A DNA stretch of 64,000 bases from Prevotellaceae bacterium (GCA_030531085.1 JAUNOM010000007.1:25874-89873), one strand, 5' to 3'. Shown: positions 46,142-55,973, counted from the stretch's first letter. The notes: generated by a model from the letters alone, not told the origin. Program-made: numbers and translations.

Positions 46142-48652
46142 ATGAACAAAATCAAGCAGCTGACAATCTGGTCCGCCGACAAATGCAAATCCCTATGGCA
46201 ATGGTACAAGGGATGCTTCAAAGGCAAACCCTGGTACATAAAGACCGTCAACGGCCTCATATCACTCATCGTCATGTTCCTTCTCTATCTTGGAGCAGTG
46301 GACATCAACCTGTTCTGGCTTTTTGGCAAATCACCAGGATGGGCAGAAATAAGCGAGCACAAAACCAGCCAGGCCTCCGAGCTATATTCAGCAGATGGAG
46401 TGCTATTGGGAAAATACTTCAACGAGAACCGCACCCCGGTAAAGTTTGATGAAGTAAACCCTGTATTCTGGCGCGCACTCATAGACACGGAGGATGAGCG
46501 TTTCTACTCCCACTGGGGCATAGACCCGTTAGGACTATTAGGAGCTGTCAAGGACGCGGCAACAGGACGCGGAGGACGCGGAGCCTCAACGATAACGCAG
46601 CAGCTGGCAAAGAATATGTTCAGAGTGCGCACACAATACAGCACAGGTCTAATAGGTAAAATTCCTGGAGTGAAGATTCTCGTGATGAAAACGAAGGAAT
46701 GGATAACGGCATTAAAGCTTGAACTGTACTTCTCCTATACCAAAGGACGCCGCGAAGCCAAGAACGAAATACTGGCACAGTATGCCAATACCGTGGATTT
46801 CGGCAACAACGCCTTTGGAATAAAGACCGCATCCAAGACATACTTCAACACCACTCCAAAAGAACTTACAGCAGAACAGGCTGCGGTTCTTGTAGGAATG
46901 CTAAAGGCCACGACCTTCTACAACCCCATATCACATCCGGAAAACTCACTGAAGCGCCGCAATGTAGTACTGGACAATATGCGTCTGCACGGCGATCTTA
47001 CAACAGCGCAATTCGACTCCTTAAAGAACATCGGCATCGATGTATCCGAATTTAACGTGGAGGACAACTACGACGGCCAGGCAAAATACTTCCGCGAGGC
47101 CGTAGCGAAATACATTAAGAAGCTATGTGCAGACAACGAGGCTCTTGAGAACATAGACCTCTACAACGACGGTCTGAAGATATACACCACTCTCGACACC
47201 AGAATGCAGAAGTATGCGGAACAGGCAGCAAAGAAACAGATGCAGCAGGTGCAGCGCAACTTCAACTCCCACTGGCGCGGACAGCAGCCATGGCAAGACG
47301 AGAAGCATCAGGTCATCGCCAACTTCATAGAAGACATCGCTAAACAGCAGCCGGTGTACAAACATCTCACCGCACGCTTTCCGGACAATCCTGACTCTGT
47401 GGAATACTATCTCAACAAGCCTCATACGGTGAAGGTATTCGACTATGAGAAGGGAGAGGTGGAGAAGGAGATGTCAACCATGGACTCCATACGCTATATG
47501 GTCAGCTTCATGCACTGCTCATTCGTGGCAATGGAGCCGCAGACAGGCCATGTCAAGGCATGGGTCGGCGACATTGACTTCAACCACTGGAAATATGACA
47601 AGGTAACAGCGCAGCGACAGCCCGGCTCCACATTCAAACTGTTCGTATATACCGAAGCCATGGAGCAGGGACTGACACCATGCGACAAGCGCAGGGACGA
47701 GTACTTCTCCATGAAAGTATGGGATTCCAAGAAGAAGGAAGAGGTCACTTGGGCCCCAACCAACGCCAACGGCTACTTCACTGGCGACTCCATGCCGCTG
47801 AAGATTGCCTTTGCGCAGAGCATAAACTCTGTGGCTGTGCGTCTCGGTCAGGAGATGGGAATAAAGAATATCATAGAGACTGCCCACAATATGGGTATCA
47901 GTAGCCCACTTGATGACGCCCCTGCACTGGCATTAGGCTCAAGCGATGTCAACCTCCTTGAACTGGCAAATGCGTACTGCACCGTAGCCAACGGAGGCAA
48001 GGCGCACAAGGAAGCCATCATGGTGACGAAGATTGTAGACCGCAATGGAAAGGAGATATACGTGGCACCAACAGAGGATGAGCAGGCCATCAGTGTGAGG
48101 TCAGCATACCTCATGCAGCAGATGCTGCTTGGCGGACTGCGCGAGCGCGGCGGCACCTCCATGAGCCTGTGGGGATATATCGGCAAATACAGCGACACAG
48201 AATTTGGAGGCAAGACGGGAACATCAAACAATCACTCCGACGCCTGGTTCATGGGAGTATCGCCAAACCTTGTTGTCGGCGCATGGGTAGGCGGTGAATA
48301 CCGCTGCATTCACTTCCGTACCGGAGCGCTTGGACAAGGTTCCAGAACAGCATTGCCTATATGCGGCTACTTCCTTGAGTCCGTCTTCGGCGACCCCGCA
48401 TTCCAACACTATCACGGAAAGTTCAAGAAACCGGACGATGCAGACATAGACCGTTCCATGTATGAGTGTGTCTATACCGGTGGAGAAAAGAGAGACACGC
48501 TTGATGCAGACTCTATCAATCTGGATACGATGACTCCGGTAGACGAGAACGGAAACCCCATCGGTGGGGAGACACCGCCAACAGACCACAACAACGCCAC
48601 TGAACCAAGTCAGAACAGTGGCACAAAAGAGATAAACTTTGATGAACTATAG
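46142..48652 (+). CDS. mrcA: Bifunctional penicillin-binding protein 1A
   Basis: A class A PBP of 836 residues that polymerises and cross-links peptidoglycan at the periplasmic face. It has a single N-terminal membrane helix (about residues 37-57), a GT51 glycosyltransferase domain with TEDERFYSHWGID and GASTITQQLAKNMF, and a transpeptidase with STFK in RQPGSTFKLF, SINSV (SxN), and KTGTSNNHSDAWF. The C-terminus is a Pro/Thr/Asp-rich tail. The next gene's ATG lies within its last codons. Confidence 0.95.
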   Translation: MNKIKQLTIWSADKCKSLWQWYKGCFKGKPWYIKTVNGLISLIVMFLLYLGAVDINLFWLFGKSPGWAEISEHKTSQASELYSADGVLLGKYFNENRTPVKFDEVNPVFWRALIDTEDERFYSHWGIDPLGLLGAVKDAATGRGGRGASTITQQLAKNMFRVRTQYSTGLIGKIPGVKILVMKTKEWITALKLELYFSYTKGRREAKNEILAQYANTVDFGNNAFGIKTASKTYFNTTPKELTAEQAAVLVGMLKATTFYNPISHPENSLKRRNVVLDNMRLHGDLTTAQFDSLKNIGIDVSEFNVEDNYDGQAKYFREAVAKYIKKLCADNEALENIDLYNDGLKIYTTLDTRMQKYAEQAAKKQMQQVQRNFNSHWRGQQPWQDEKHQVIANFIEDIAKQQPVYKHLTARFPDNPDSVEYYLNKPHTVKVFDYEKGEVEKEMSTMDSIRYMVSFMHCSFVAMEPQTGHVKAWVGDIDFNHWKYDKVTAQRQPGSTFKLFVYTEAMEQGLTPCDKRRDEYFSMKVWDSKKKEEVTWAPTNANGYFTGDSMPLKIAFAQSINSVAVRLGQEMGIKNIIETAHNMGISSPLDDAPALALGSSDVNLLELANAYCTVANGGKAHKEAIMVTKIVDRNGKEIYVAPTEDEQAISVRSAYLMQQMLLGGLRERGGTSMSLWGYIGKYSDTEFGGKTGTSNNHSDAWFMGVSPNLVVGAWVGGEYRCIHFRTGALGQGSRTALPICGYFLESVFGDPAFQHYHGKFKKPDDADIDRSMYECVYTGGEKRDTLDADSINLDTMTPVDENGNPIGGETPPTDHNNATEPSQNSGTKEINFDEL

Positions 48653-50162
48653 AGCAACAGCAATCACAGTCCTTCTCTCATGCCTCCTATTCGGATGCGT
48701 GAGTGAAGGACTTGCCTTTTCCAACTATACCCCTGCAAAGCGCGAATTCCGTGGAGCATGGATACAATGTGTCAACGGCCAGTTCTTGGGCATGGGTACA
48801 GAGCGGATGCAACAGACCCTGACATACCAGCTTGACGAACTGCAGAAAGACGGTGTCAATGCCATAATATTCCAGGTAAGACCAGAATGTGACGCACTGT
48901 ACCAAAGCGATCTGGAGCCGTGGAGCCGCTTTCTGACCGGCACACAGGGCACTCCACCATCACCATACTGGGATCCTCTGCAATGGATGATAACCGAATG
49001 CCATAAACGCGGCATGGAACTGCACGCATGGATAAACCCTTTCCGCGCAAAGACAAAAGTCACAAATGAACTCGCCACAACCCACATAGGCATCAGGCGG
49101 CCCGACCTTGTATTCCCATACGACGGACTGTACATCCTGAATCCGGCCAAGGAAGCCAGCAGAGAGTGGATATGCCGTGTGGCAGCAGACATTGTACGGC
49201 GCTATGACATTGACGGTTTCCACATTGATGACTATTTCTATCCATACCCGGCAGCCGGTGTCACCATCCCGGACACTGATGATTACAACGCGACAGGAAA
49301 GGGGTTCGCGAGCATAGGCGACTGGAGAAGAAACAATGTCAACCTGTTCATAGAACAACTGCATGACACCATCAGCAGCATCAAGCCATGGGTGAAGTTC
49401 GGTGTGTCCCCTTTCGGCATATACCGCAACAAGAAGAGCGACCCGGCAAGGGGCTCTGCCACCAACGGCCTGCAAAACTATGATGACCTTTACGCCGACA
49501 TCCTGCTGTGGATTGACAAAGGATGGATAGACTACTGTGTGCCTCAGATATACTGGGAGATAGGCAACAGAGCCGCGGACTATGCGACTCTGATAAAATG
49601 GTGGGACAAACACGCCAGCGGCAGACCGCTGTATATAGGTGAGGACATAGAGAGGACGGCGAAATACGCCGACCCTGACAATCCGCAGCAGAACCAAATG
49701 ACAGCGAAATACGACCTGCACCAGCAGATGTCCAACGTCAACGGCACCGTATTATGGTATGCCAAGGCGGCTGTAGACAATATTGGAGGTTACGGAACAC
49801 AGCTACGCAACCACTATTGGCGCACACCTGCCCTTCAGCCACTGATGCCATTCATAGACGATAAGGCACCGGGCAAGCCACAAAAGCTGAAGCCTATATG
49901 GACAAGTGACGGTTACATACTGTTCTGGAAGGCGCCAAAGGCAAAGAAGTGGAGCGATGAGGCACACAAATATGTGGTATACCGCTTTGCGAAAAGCGAG
50001 AAGGTGGACATTGACAACCCTGCAAATATAGTGGGGACGACATACAACACATGGTTCCCCCTACCCTACACCGACGGTAAGACTAAGTACACATACGTTG
50101 TCACCGCCCTTGACAGAATGTCTAATGAGAGTGATATTACAAAGAAGAAAATAAAACTATAA
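48642..50162 (+). CDS. GHL10-type glycosyl hydrolase-like lipoprotein
   Basis: About 506 residues. The ATG at 48642 gives a signal ending in LLFGC (lipobox), so a lipoprotein is expected; it overlaps the PBP1A stop by 11 nt. The family (GHL10/DUF187, YngK-like) shows FRGAWIQCVNGQFLG, ELQKDGVNAIIFQVRPECDALY, GMELHAWINPFRAK, DGFHIDDYFYPYP and WVKFGVSPFG. The C-terminal part looks like a fibronectin-type or Ig-like module (YVVYRFAKSEKVDI). Some members act on peptidoglycan-derived sugars, which would suit the PBP1A neighbour, but the substrate is not proven. Confidence 0.88.
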   Translation: MNYRATAITVLLSCLLFGCVSEGLAFSNYTPAKREFRGAWIQCVNGQFLGMGTERMQQTLTYQLDELQKDGVNAIIFQVRPECDALYQSDLEPWSRFLTGTQGTPPSPYWDPLQWMITECHKRGMELHAWINPFRAKTKVTNELATTHIGIRRPDLVFPYDGLYILNPAKEASREWICRVAADIVRRYDIDGFHIDDYFYPYPAAGVTIPDTDDYNATGKGFASIGDWRRNNVNLFIEQLHDTISSIKPWVKFGVSPFGIYRNKKSDPARGSATNGLQNYDDLYADILLWIDKGWIDYCVPQIYWEIGNRAADYATLIKWWDKHASGRPLYIGEDIERTAKYADPDNPQQNQMTAKYDLHQQMSNVNGTVLWYAKAAVDNIGGYGTQLRNHYWRTPALQPLMPFIDDKAPGKPQKLKPIWTSDGYILFWKAPKAKKWSDEAHKYVVYRFAKSEKVDIDNPANIVGTTYNTWFPLPYTDGKTKYTYVVTALDRMSNESDITKKKIKL

Positions 50163-50168
50163 AATGAC

Positions 50169-50732
50169 ATGAAGGACTTTGGAAGCAAGCCATGGCTGTT
50201 ACCGCAGCCAGTACTGATTATCGGCACATACGATGAGAACGGAACACCCAACGCAATGAATGCCGCATGGGCCGGACAGTGGGACATGAAGGAGATAATG
50301 ATATCAATGGGCAGCCACGCCACCACAAAGAACCTCGACCGCTGCAACGACTTCACAGTGGCATTTGCCACAGAGAAGACGCTGACAGCCTCTGATTACG
50401 TGGGAATAGTCTCCGCCAACAATGAGCCAAACAAGATAGAGAAGACGGGATGGACCGTAGAGAAGGCCAAAAACGTTGACGCCCCAGTGTTCACAGACTT
50501 CCCCATGACTCTTGAATGCCGCATCAAGCAGAAGATAGACGAATCGGAAAGCGGCTATTATATAGTTGCGGAGATAGTGAACATACTCGTTGACGAGAAC
50601 TGTCTGGCCGAAGACGGCAAGCCTGATGTGGAGAAAATGCAGCTCATAACGTATGACCCCGTGCATCATGGATACATAACACTGGGCAAACGTGTGGGCA
50701 ATGCCTTTGCGGACGGCAAGCTGCTGAAATAA
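50169..50732 (+). CDS. Flavin reductase family protein
   Basis: A 187-residue FMN-binding split-barrel protein. The family core is seen as PQPVLIIGTYDENGTPNAMNAAWAG, ISMGSHATTKNLDRCNDFTVAFAT, and SANNEPNKIEKTGW. It lies 6 bp after the GHL10 gene and 3 bp before the prolyl-tRNA editing-like gene. Members reduce flavin or use it for other redox work; the substrate here is not known. Confidence 0.88.
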   Translation: MKDFGSKPWLLPQPVLIIGTYDENGTPNAMNAAWAGQWDMKEIMISMGSHATTKNLDRCNDFTVAFATEKTLTASDYVGIVSANNEPNKIEKTGWTVEKAKNVDAPVFTDFPMTLECRIKQKIDESESGYYIVAEIVNILVDENCLAEDGKPDVEKMQLITYDPVHHGYITLGKRVGNAFADGKLLK

Positions 50733-50735
50733 AAC

Positions 50736-51287
50736 ATGAAGGCAACAGAGTATAAGGGACATCCGCCATACAAGGCGGATATGAGCATCTTCGAGAGAAA
50801 CACATATACATTCCTCGACAAACTCGGTGTCAACTACACCACGCTGTATCACAGTCCTGTATTCACCATGGAGGAATGTGCGGAGGTGGAGAATAAACTT
50901 GGAACGGCAATCCCTAAAAACCTATTCCTATGCAACAGACAGAAGACACAATTCTATCTGCTGATGATGCCTGGCAGCAAAGTGTTCAAGACGAGATGCC
51001 TGTCCGCAGAGCTGGGGTGTGCACGTCTGTCGTTTGCAGATGAACGGAATATGTCAGACATTCTCGGCATACATCCCGGTGCAGTATCTCCGATGGGTCT
51101 GATTAACGACGCTGCCCAAAGAGTGCTACTTGTAATAGACAAGGAATTGCTTCAATGCAAGACCATAGGATGTCATCCCTGCGTGAACACAGCCACAGTA
51201 CGATTGAGCATGGAAGACTTGTTACAGAAAGTGGTTCCACAATCAGGCCATGAATTTAGAACCATCAATTTGAAAACAGAGTCTTAA
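50736..51287 (+). CDS. YbaK/ProX-type aminoacyl-tRNA deacylase
   Basis: A 183-residue protein of the YbaK/prolyl-tRNA editing superfamily, most like the stand-alone ProX (ProXp-ala) group that removes alanine wrongly charged to tRNA-Pro. Features are FLDKLGVNYTTLYHSPVFTMEEC, PKNLFLCNRQKTQFYLLMMPG, LSFADERNMSDILGIHPGAVSPMGLIND, and the final IGCHPCVNTATVRLS. The Lys in NRQK probably corresponds to the catalytic Lys. Spacing of 3 bp to the flavin reductase means cotranscription. Confidence 0.88.
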   Translation: MKATEYKGHPPYKADMSIFERNTYTFLDKLGVNYTTLYHSPVFTMEECAEVENKLGTAIPKNLFLCNRQKTQFYLLMMPGSKVFKTRCLSAELGCARLSFADERNMSDILGIHPGAVSPMGLINDAAQRVLLVIDKELLQCKTIGCHPCVNTATVRLSMEDLLQKVVPQSGHEFRTINLKTES

Positions 51288-51343
51288 GGGTTTAGTGTCA
51301 TTATCAGTGAGCAAGCAGAGCATAACCATAGCATAACCAAGAA

Positions 51344-51859
51344 ATGAGAAAGAAAAGCAGAGAGATGGACAGCGCATGGGCACTGGAGGTGATGCACAAT
51401 GCGCCATACATAACAGTAAGTTTCATCCGCCCAGACGGCACGGCATACGGCGTGCCGCTCTCACTGGCCTCAACGGACGATAACACATGGTACTTCCATT
51501 GCGCATTGAAGGGCGACAAACTGGACGCCATAGCGGCGCATCCAGAGGTTTGCCTGTCCGCAGTGTCATACTGCCAGCCTACAGTAGGGCCCAAGGACGG
51601 CAGTTTCACGCTGCAATACAAATCGGCCATAGCATTTGGCAAGGCTACAGAAGTGACCGATGACAAGGAGAAAATCACTGCACTGCGAGCTATATGCGAG
51701 CGTTTCCTACCACAGCATATAGATGCTTTTGACGAAAGCGTGGCACGCAGCCTGCAGCGCACAGCCATAGTGAAAATACAGCTGAGTGAACCACCGACAG
51801 GAAAAAGGAAGGAATATGACAGCAATGGAGACGAAATGAAGCGGTATAGAAAGGATTAG
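51344..51859 (+). CDS. Nim-like pyridoxamine 5'-phosphate oxidase-family protein
   Basis: A 171-residue flavin or pyridoxamine-phosphate-binding split barrel. It follows the layout of nitroimidazole-resistance (Nim) proteins: MRKKSREMD, PYITVSFIRPDGTAYGVPLSLAS, YFHCALKGDKLDAIAAHPEVCLSAV and YKSAIAFGKATEV. Nim proteins have been linked to reduction of 5-nitroimidazoles, but most chromosomal homologues have no known role. It lies 56 bp after the ProX gene. A copy of the dispersed element starts 37 bp after its stop. Confidence 0.82.
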   Translation: MRKKSREMDSAWALEVMHNAPYITVSFIRPDGTAYGVPLSLASTDDNTWYFHCALKGDKLDAIAAHPEVCLSAVSYCQPTVGPKDGSFTLQYKSAIAFGKATEVTDDKEKITALRAICERFLPQHIDAFDESVARSLQRTAIVKIQLSEPPTGKRKEYDSNGDEMKRYRKD

Positions 51860-51895
51860 CAATACCACCTTTATAGCCGCCCAATGGGAATTACC

Positions 51896-52348
51896 AAAAA
51901 TCAAAGTGTCAAAAAAACGGCACTTTTTCTGACACTTTGATTTTTCACACCCTTAAAATACGGCCATCGGATTCACGAAACTATCTCCCGGCTTCGTACA
52001 GACGATTCTCCGCGCATTTCCCTAACACACATTCAGTCAAGACTATACGCTGAGAGCCTGTCCAAAACGGCATTCAATATGGCGCAATATCTATGCTTTT
52101 ACATCGTAATCTGATAGCTTTTACACAGTAATCTCTATCTTTTTACAAGGCAATATGATACTAATTACAGTGCAAAAGCTATCTGTTTGCCGCCCAAAGA
52201 GCTGTTTGCACTCCTGAATGACGCATTCTGTCCCCCAGAAAACGTATCTTTTCAGTATTCCATCTCTCTAAAATGAAAAGTCTGACGACATATCCCAAAA
52301 TATCAAAACGTCACAAAATCTGGCATTTTTCTTACGATTTGATATTTT
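51896..52348 (+). repeat. Dispersed hairpin-bounded element, copy 3
   Basis: The left hairpin has 16-bp perfect arms (51896-51911 with 51930-51945, core AAATCAAAGTGTCA). Inside is a conserved TATCTCCCGG, CGTACAGACGATTCTCCGCG block. The central module has GTAATCTGATAGC (52106) and GTAATCTCTATC (52128), 22 bp apart, and inverted GCAAAAGCTATCTG (52172 region). The right end has TCTCTCTAAAATG, GACGACATATCCC and a degenerate hairpin (52297-52318 with 52326-52348, AAAATATCAAAACGTCAC). No gene is supported in the 664-bp gap. Confidence 0.8.
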
Positions 52349-52523
52349 AGATATTTTCGAGTCACAGCGTAATTTGCAAAAAACAATTTTGAAAATTAGC
52401 ATGAATACAGGATATAACAAACAAATTGCAAATCTCTCACAAATTGTGACAGAACTGCAATGCCTTCCATCAAAAAGATAGGAACCAAATAATACAGTCA
52501 AGCCACCACTAAAATTCCAACCT

Positions 52524-53099
52524 ATGAAGGAACAAATACAACAGTACAAGATTGATGAACAGAGCATGGAGAAAGCCAAGGCCTTGTTTGAAACTGGTGA
52601 CATCAGCACTATAGAAGTCGGTACAGCCAAAGGGTTATGCCAGATACACAAGTATCTGTTTGATGGACTGTATAGCTTTGCAGGACAGGTTCGTACTCTA
52701 AACATTGCCAAAGGTGGTTTCCGTTTTGCAAACTCGCTGTTCTTGGACGCTATTCTTCCTGTGATAGAGAAGATGCCTGAAAACACTTTTGAGGAGATTA
52801 TCGCCAAATATGTGGAGATGAATATAGCCCATCCTTTTATGGAAGGCAACGGACGCTCTACAAGAATATGGCTGGACATGATACTAAAGAAAAGGTTAGG
52901 AAAGGTTATTGACTGGCGTATGGTGGATAAAGACCTTTATCTGCAAGCCATGGAACGCAGTCCAATCAATGATTTGGAACTACGTTTCCTGTTAAAACCG
53001 GCCTTAACAGCGAACATAGATGACAGGGAAGTGATATTCAAAGGAATAGAGCAGTCATATTATTATGAAGGCTATAGCAAGGCGCCCACCAACACTTAA
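52524..53099 (+). CDS. Fic protein, class III
   Basis: A 191-residue single-domain Fic enzyme. It has the flap region [21 protein letters not shown], and the Fic motif [12 protein letters not shown] (residues 103-114). A C-terminal S178-YYY-E182-G183 fits the inhibitory helix of class III Fic proteins, where it blocks ATP binding until oligomeric state changes. It would AMPylate a bacterial target such as gyrase or topoisomerase, by analogy. It stands alone, just after element copy 3, with no antitoxin-like partner gene. It ends 13 bp before the permease gene. Confidence 0.9.
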   Translation: MKEQIQQYKIDEQSMEKAKALFETGDISTIEVGTAKGLCQIHKYLFDGLYSFAGQVRTLNIAKGGFRFANSLFLDAILPVIEKMPENTFEEIIAKYVEMNIAHPFMEGNGRSTRIWLDMILKKRLGKVIDWRMVDKDLYLQAMERSPINDLELRFLLKPALTANIDDREVIFKGIEQSYYYEGYSKAPTNT

Positions 53100-53112
53100 T
53101 ACACAATAATAT

Positions 53113-54945
53113 ATGGTAACTACTATAATAATACTACTCTTAACCGTTATAATGTTCGTAGCCGGAAGACTACGCTCCGACATAGTGGCCCTATGCGCCC
53201 TCACATCATTGGTGCTGTTCGGCATACTGACACCTGAAGAGGCGTTATCAGGTTTCTCCTCCACCGTGGTGATAATGATGGTGGGACTGTTTGTAATCGG
53301 TGGAGCAATACTACAGACGGGACTCGCCAAGGTGATGAGCCAGAGAATAATAAAGCTGGCAGGCGGTAATGACACGGCATTATTCCTGCTTGTGATATTC
53401 GTCACAGCCTTTATCGGCGCATTTGTCAGCAATACGGGCACCGTGGCACTGATGATGCCCATCGTAGTCAGCATGGCAGCACAGTCCGGAGTCAGGCCGT
53501 CACGCCTGCTCATGCCACTTGCCTTTGCAAGCAGTATGGGCGGAATGCTCACCCTGATAGGCACTCCTCCAAACCTCGTCATACAGGAATCCCTGATAGA
53601 GAACGGTTACAGGCCTTTGGGCTTCTTCTCCTTCACGCCAGTAGGCATGATATGTATCGTCATAGGCATACTTATTATGCTGCCATTGAGCAAAATGTTC
53701 CTGTTCAAGAAAAAGGAGGCGGCAGACCAGAACGGCGGACGGGGGAAGACACTCGATGAGCTTGTGGAGGAATACAACCTCAACAATGGTGTGAAGAGGT
53801 ACCTCATCACCTCGGGATCAGACATAAAGGGAAAGACAGTGGCGGAGCTGAACCTTAGGAACACCTACGGCCTGTCCATCCTCGAGATAAGAAACGAGAG
53901 CAGCTCGCGTAGCGGAATAATACGCAATGTCACACAAAGCCTCGCCACACCGGGAACCATACTCGGCGAGGGAGATATCATATACCTCATGGGAGACATG
54001 AAGAAGATGGCGGAGTTTGCAAGGAAGGCGCGCATACAGAAGCTGGACCGCAACAATATCGGCTTCTACGACCTGGGCATTTCAGAGATAGTACTGATGC
54101 CGGAATCAAGGCTTATAGGCTCAAAGCTTATCAACTCCGGCTTCCGCGAGAGATACAGCATAAACGTACTGGGCATAAAGCGCAGCAAGAATTACATCCT
54201 CGACAACCTTGCCAATGTGAAGCTGTGCCAGGGAGACGTGCTGCTGGTACAGGGCAAGTGGAGCAACATATCCAAACTTGACAATGAGGAGACCGACTGG
54301 GTTGTGCTTGGACAGCCGGAACAGCAGGCCATGCAGGTGACACTGGACTATAAGGCCCCGACAGCGGCGGTGATAATGGTTGCAATGATCCTCGCCATGG
54401 TGTTTGACTTCATACCCATAGCCCCCGTAACCGCTATAATGACAGCGGGACTGCTTATGGTCCTAACGGGCTGTTTCCGCAATGTGGAGGCGGCATACAA
54501 GACCATAAACTGGGAGAGCATAGTGCTGATAGCGGCCATGATGCCCATGTCTGTCGCCTTAGAGAAGACTGGCACATCGGCACTGATATCACACTCGCTG
54601 GTGGAGGTGCTCGGAGCCATGGGTCCCACACTGCTGCTCTGTGGGATATACTTTACGACATCGCTGCTGACAATGTTCATCAGCAACACGGCAACGGCCG
54701 TCCTGATGGCACCGATAGCCATGACATCCGCAGTGGAGATAGGCGCAAGCCCCTACCCGTTCCTGTTCGCCGTCACCTTAGGGGCAAGTATGTGCTTCGC
54801 CTCACCATTCTCCACACCACCCAACGCACTGGTTATGCACGCAGGAGGCTACAAGTTCAGCGACTATATCAAGGTAGGCCTGCCCTTGCAGCTTATCATT
54901 GGCATAGTAATGACATTCGTGCTGCCGTTGATATTTCCATTCTAA
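53113..54945 (+). CDS. SLC13-family permease with TrkA-C domains
   Basis: A 610-residue transporter. The first 200 residues have the DASS/Na-sulfate symporter segments (LFVIGGAILQTGLA, VSNTGTVALMMPIV, GGMLTLIGTPPNLV), then two soluble TrkA-C-like domains (about 225-400, with VAELNLRNTYGLSILEIR and RYSINVLGIKR), then a second set of membrane helices (MFISNTATAVLMAPIA, ASMCFASPFSTPPNALV). Members take up sulfate, di-carboxylates or organic acids; substrate unknown. The TrkA-C pair suggests regulation by a small ligand. Confidence 0.9.
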   Translation: MVTTIIILLLTVIMFVAGRLRSDIVALCALTSLVLFGILTPEEALSGFSSTVVIMMVGLFVIGGAILQTGLAKVMSQRIIKLAGGNDTALFLLVIFVTAFIGAFVSNTGTVALMMPIVVSMAAQSGVRPSRLLMPLAFASSMGGMLTLIGTPPNLVIQESLIENGYRPLGFFSFTPVGMICIVIGILIMLPLSKMFLFKKKEAADQNGGRGKTLDELVEEYNLNNGVKRYLITSGSDIKGKTVAELNLRNTYGLSILEIRNESSSRSGIIRNVTQSLATPGTILGEGDIIYLMGDMKKMAEFARKARIQKLDRNNIGFYDLGISEIVLMPESRLIGSKLINSGFRERYSINVLGIKRSKNYILDNLANVKLCQGDVLLVQGKWSNISKLDNEETDWVVLGQPEQQAMQVTLDYKAPTAAVIMVAMILAMVFDFIPIAPVTAIMTAGLLMVLTGCFRNVEAAYKTINWESIVLIAAMMPMSVALEKTGTSALISHSLVEVLGAMGPTLLLCGIYFTTSLLTMFISNTATAVLMAPIAMTSAVEIGASPYPFLFAVTLGASMCFASPFSTPPNALVMHAGGYKFSDYIKVGLPLQLIIGIVMTFVLPLIFPF

Positions 54946-54972
54946 TGCGCCGGTTACACGCGCAATCAAGTA

Positions 54973-55037
54973 TGACACATTATGTCAGTTGTCAGTGCCA
55001 ATGATGTGACATTCGCGCCACAACGTTGGCATTGACA
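54973..55037. promoter_or_regulatory. Cluster of TGACA/TGTCA inverted repeats
   Basis: TGACA-CATTA-TGTCA (54973-54987) and a 12-bp inverted pair TGTCAGTGCCAA (54990-55001) with TTGGCATTGACA (55026-55037), one mismatch. More TGTCA words lie at about 55102 and 55960. They lie between the permease and the tandem-region-2 gene and could be a terminator, an operator, or both. Confidence 0.4.
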
Positions 55038-55116
55038 TAAATTAATAAATCATACGATATTCATCTATATATAGGAGAATACGCAAAATTTTACAGACAT
55101 TATGTCATATTTAAAC

Positions 55117-55140
55117 AATTTGGCATAAAATTCGTAATAT
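55117..55140 (+). repeat. Shared leader block, copy before the tandem sigma-region-2 gene
   Basis: The block AATTTGGCATAAAATTCGT plus AATAT recurs at 55974-55997 with one change. It lies about 55 bp before the ATG and carries TTTG and an AT-rich region, so it may be a duplicated promoter. Confidence 0.65.
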
Positions 55141-55193
55141 ATTTCGCCCCACAGACATGGAAATAATTTTGTTAACATAAATAATTTAAGCGA

Positions 55194-55865
55194 ATGAGAC
55201 TGAAAAGTACCACAGAGGAACTTGTACAGACAATTCAAAAAGGTGGAAAGGAAGGTGAACGCGCCAAAGAGAAACTCGTCAAGGCTAACCTAAGACTGAT
55301 TGTGCGGATTGCCAAGCGGTATCATCACCAGAGACTGTTGCTGACAGGACTTATTGATGCCGGCACCGACGGACTGATTAAGGCGGCACTGGAGTTTGAC
55401 GTGACTACGGGCTGCAAGTTCATCCCCTTTGCCGAATGGTGGATTAGGCAAAGCATTCTACAGGCCGTCGCGGAGCCAAGAAGCAAGGGGCAGCTGAAGG
55501 TTCTGGAAGGCATTGCAGGCCCAAAAGAGAAGTCACTTGACTATTATCTCGAGAAGATCAGCCGCACTCCACTGATTTCGCTTGAGGAGGAGATTTCGCT
55601 TGCACGTGCTATCCAACAGGGAGGGGCGGCAGGCAAATGCGCCAAGGCCAGGCTCATCACGGCAAACCTCAGATTTGTGGTGTCAGTAGCTAAGCAGTAC
55701 CAGTACCATGAGCTGTCGTTGGCTACCCTTATCGACAGGGGGAACGAAGGATTGGTCAAGGCGGCGCAGCTGTATGACGATACAAGAGGCTTCAAGTTCA
55801 TATCGTATGCTGTATGTTGGATTAGACAAAGCATTATAGAGGCCCTCGATGCACAGTGCGGATAG
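55194..55865 (+). CDS. Tandem sigma-70 region 2 protein lacking regions 3 and 4
   Basis: A 223-residue protein made of two sigma region 2 domains. Residues 8-92 have ERAKEKLVKANLRLIVRIAKRY and FAEWWIRQSILQAVAE. Residues 113-220 have the region 1.2 strand LDYYLEKISRTPLISLEEEI, then TANLRFVVSVAKQYQ, GFKFISYAVCWIRQSIIEAL. There is no region 3, no region 4 and no helix-turn-helix. Both copies have the GG-x-G-x-x-AK insertion also seen in the next gene, so they share an origin. It could bind core polymerase without recruiting -33 sequences: a decoy, a co-sigma or a remnant. The frame is fully open and the start is the ATG at 55194. Two domains with different drift argue against simple decay. Confidence 0.8.
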   Translation: MRLKSTTEELVQTIQKGGKEGERAKEKLVKANLRLIVRIAKRYHHQRLLLTGLIDAGTDGLIKAALEFDVTTGCKFIPFAEWWIRQSILQAVAEPRSKGQLKVLEGIAGPKEKSLDYYLEKISRTPLISLEEEISLARAIQQGGAAGKCAKARLITANLRFVVSVAKQYQYHELSLATLIDRGNEGLVKAAQLYDDTRGFKFISYAVCWIRQSIIEALDAQCG

Positions 55866-55973
55866 CAAAGACGAGAGGGGACTTAGGCATTGGAACAAGA
55901 ACTAAAGGACTATACATTATTATATATGGAGAAATAGATACAAATTCACATCGAATTTATGTCACATTATAAT

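Noticed and set aside
52268-52879. Open frame of 203 codons on minus across element copy 3 and Fic
   Set aside because: It runs through a non-coding repeat and antisense to the Fic motif.
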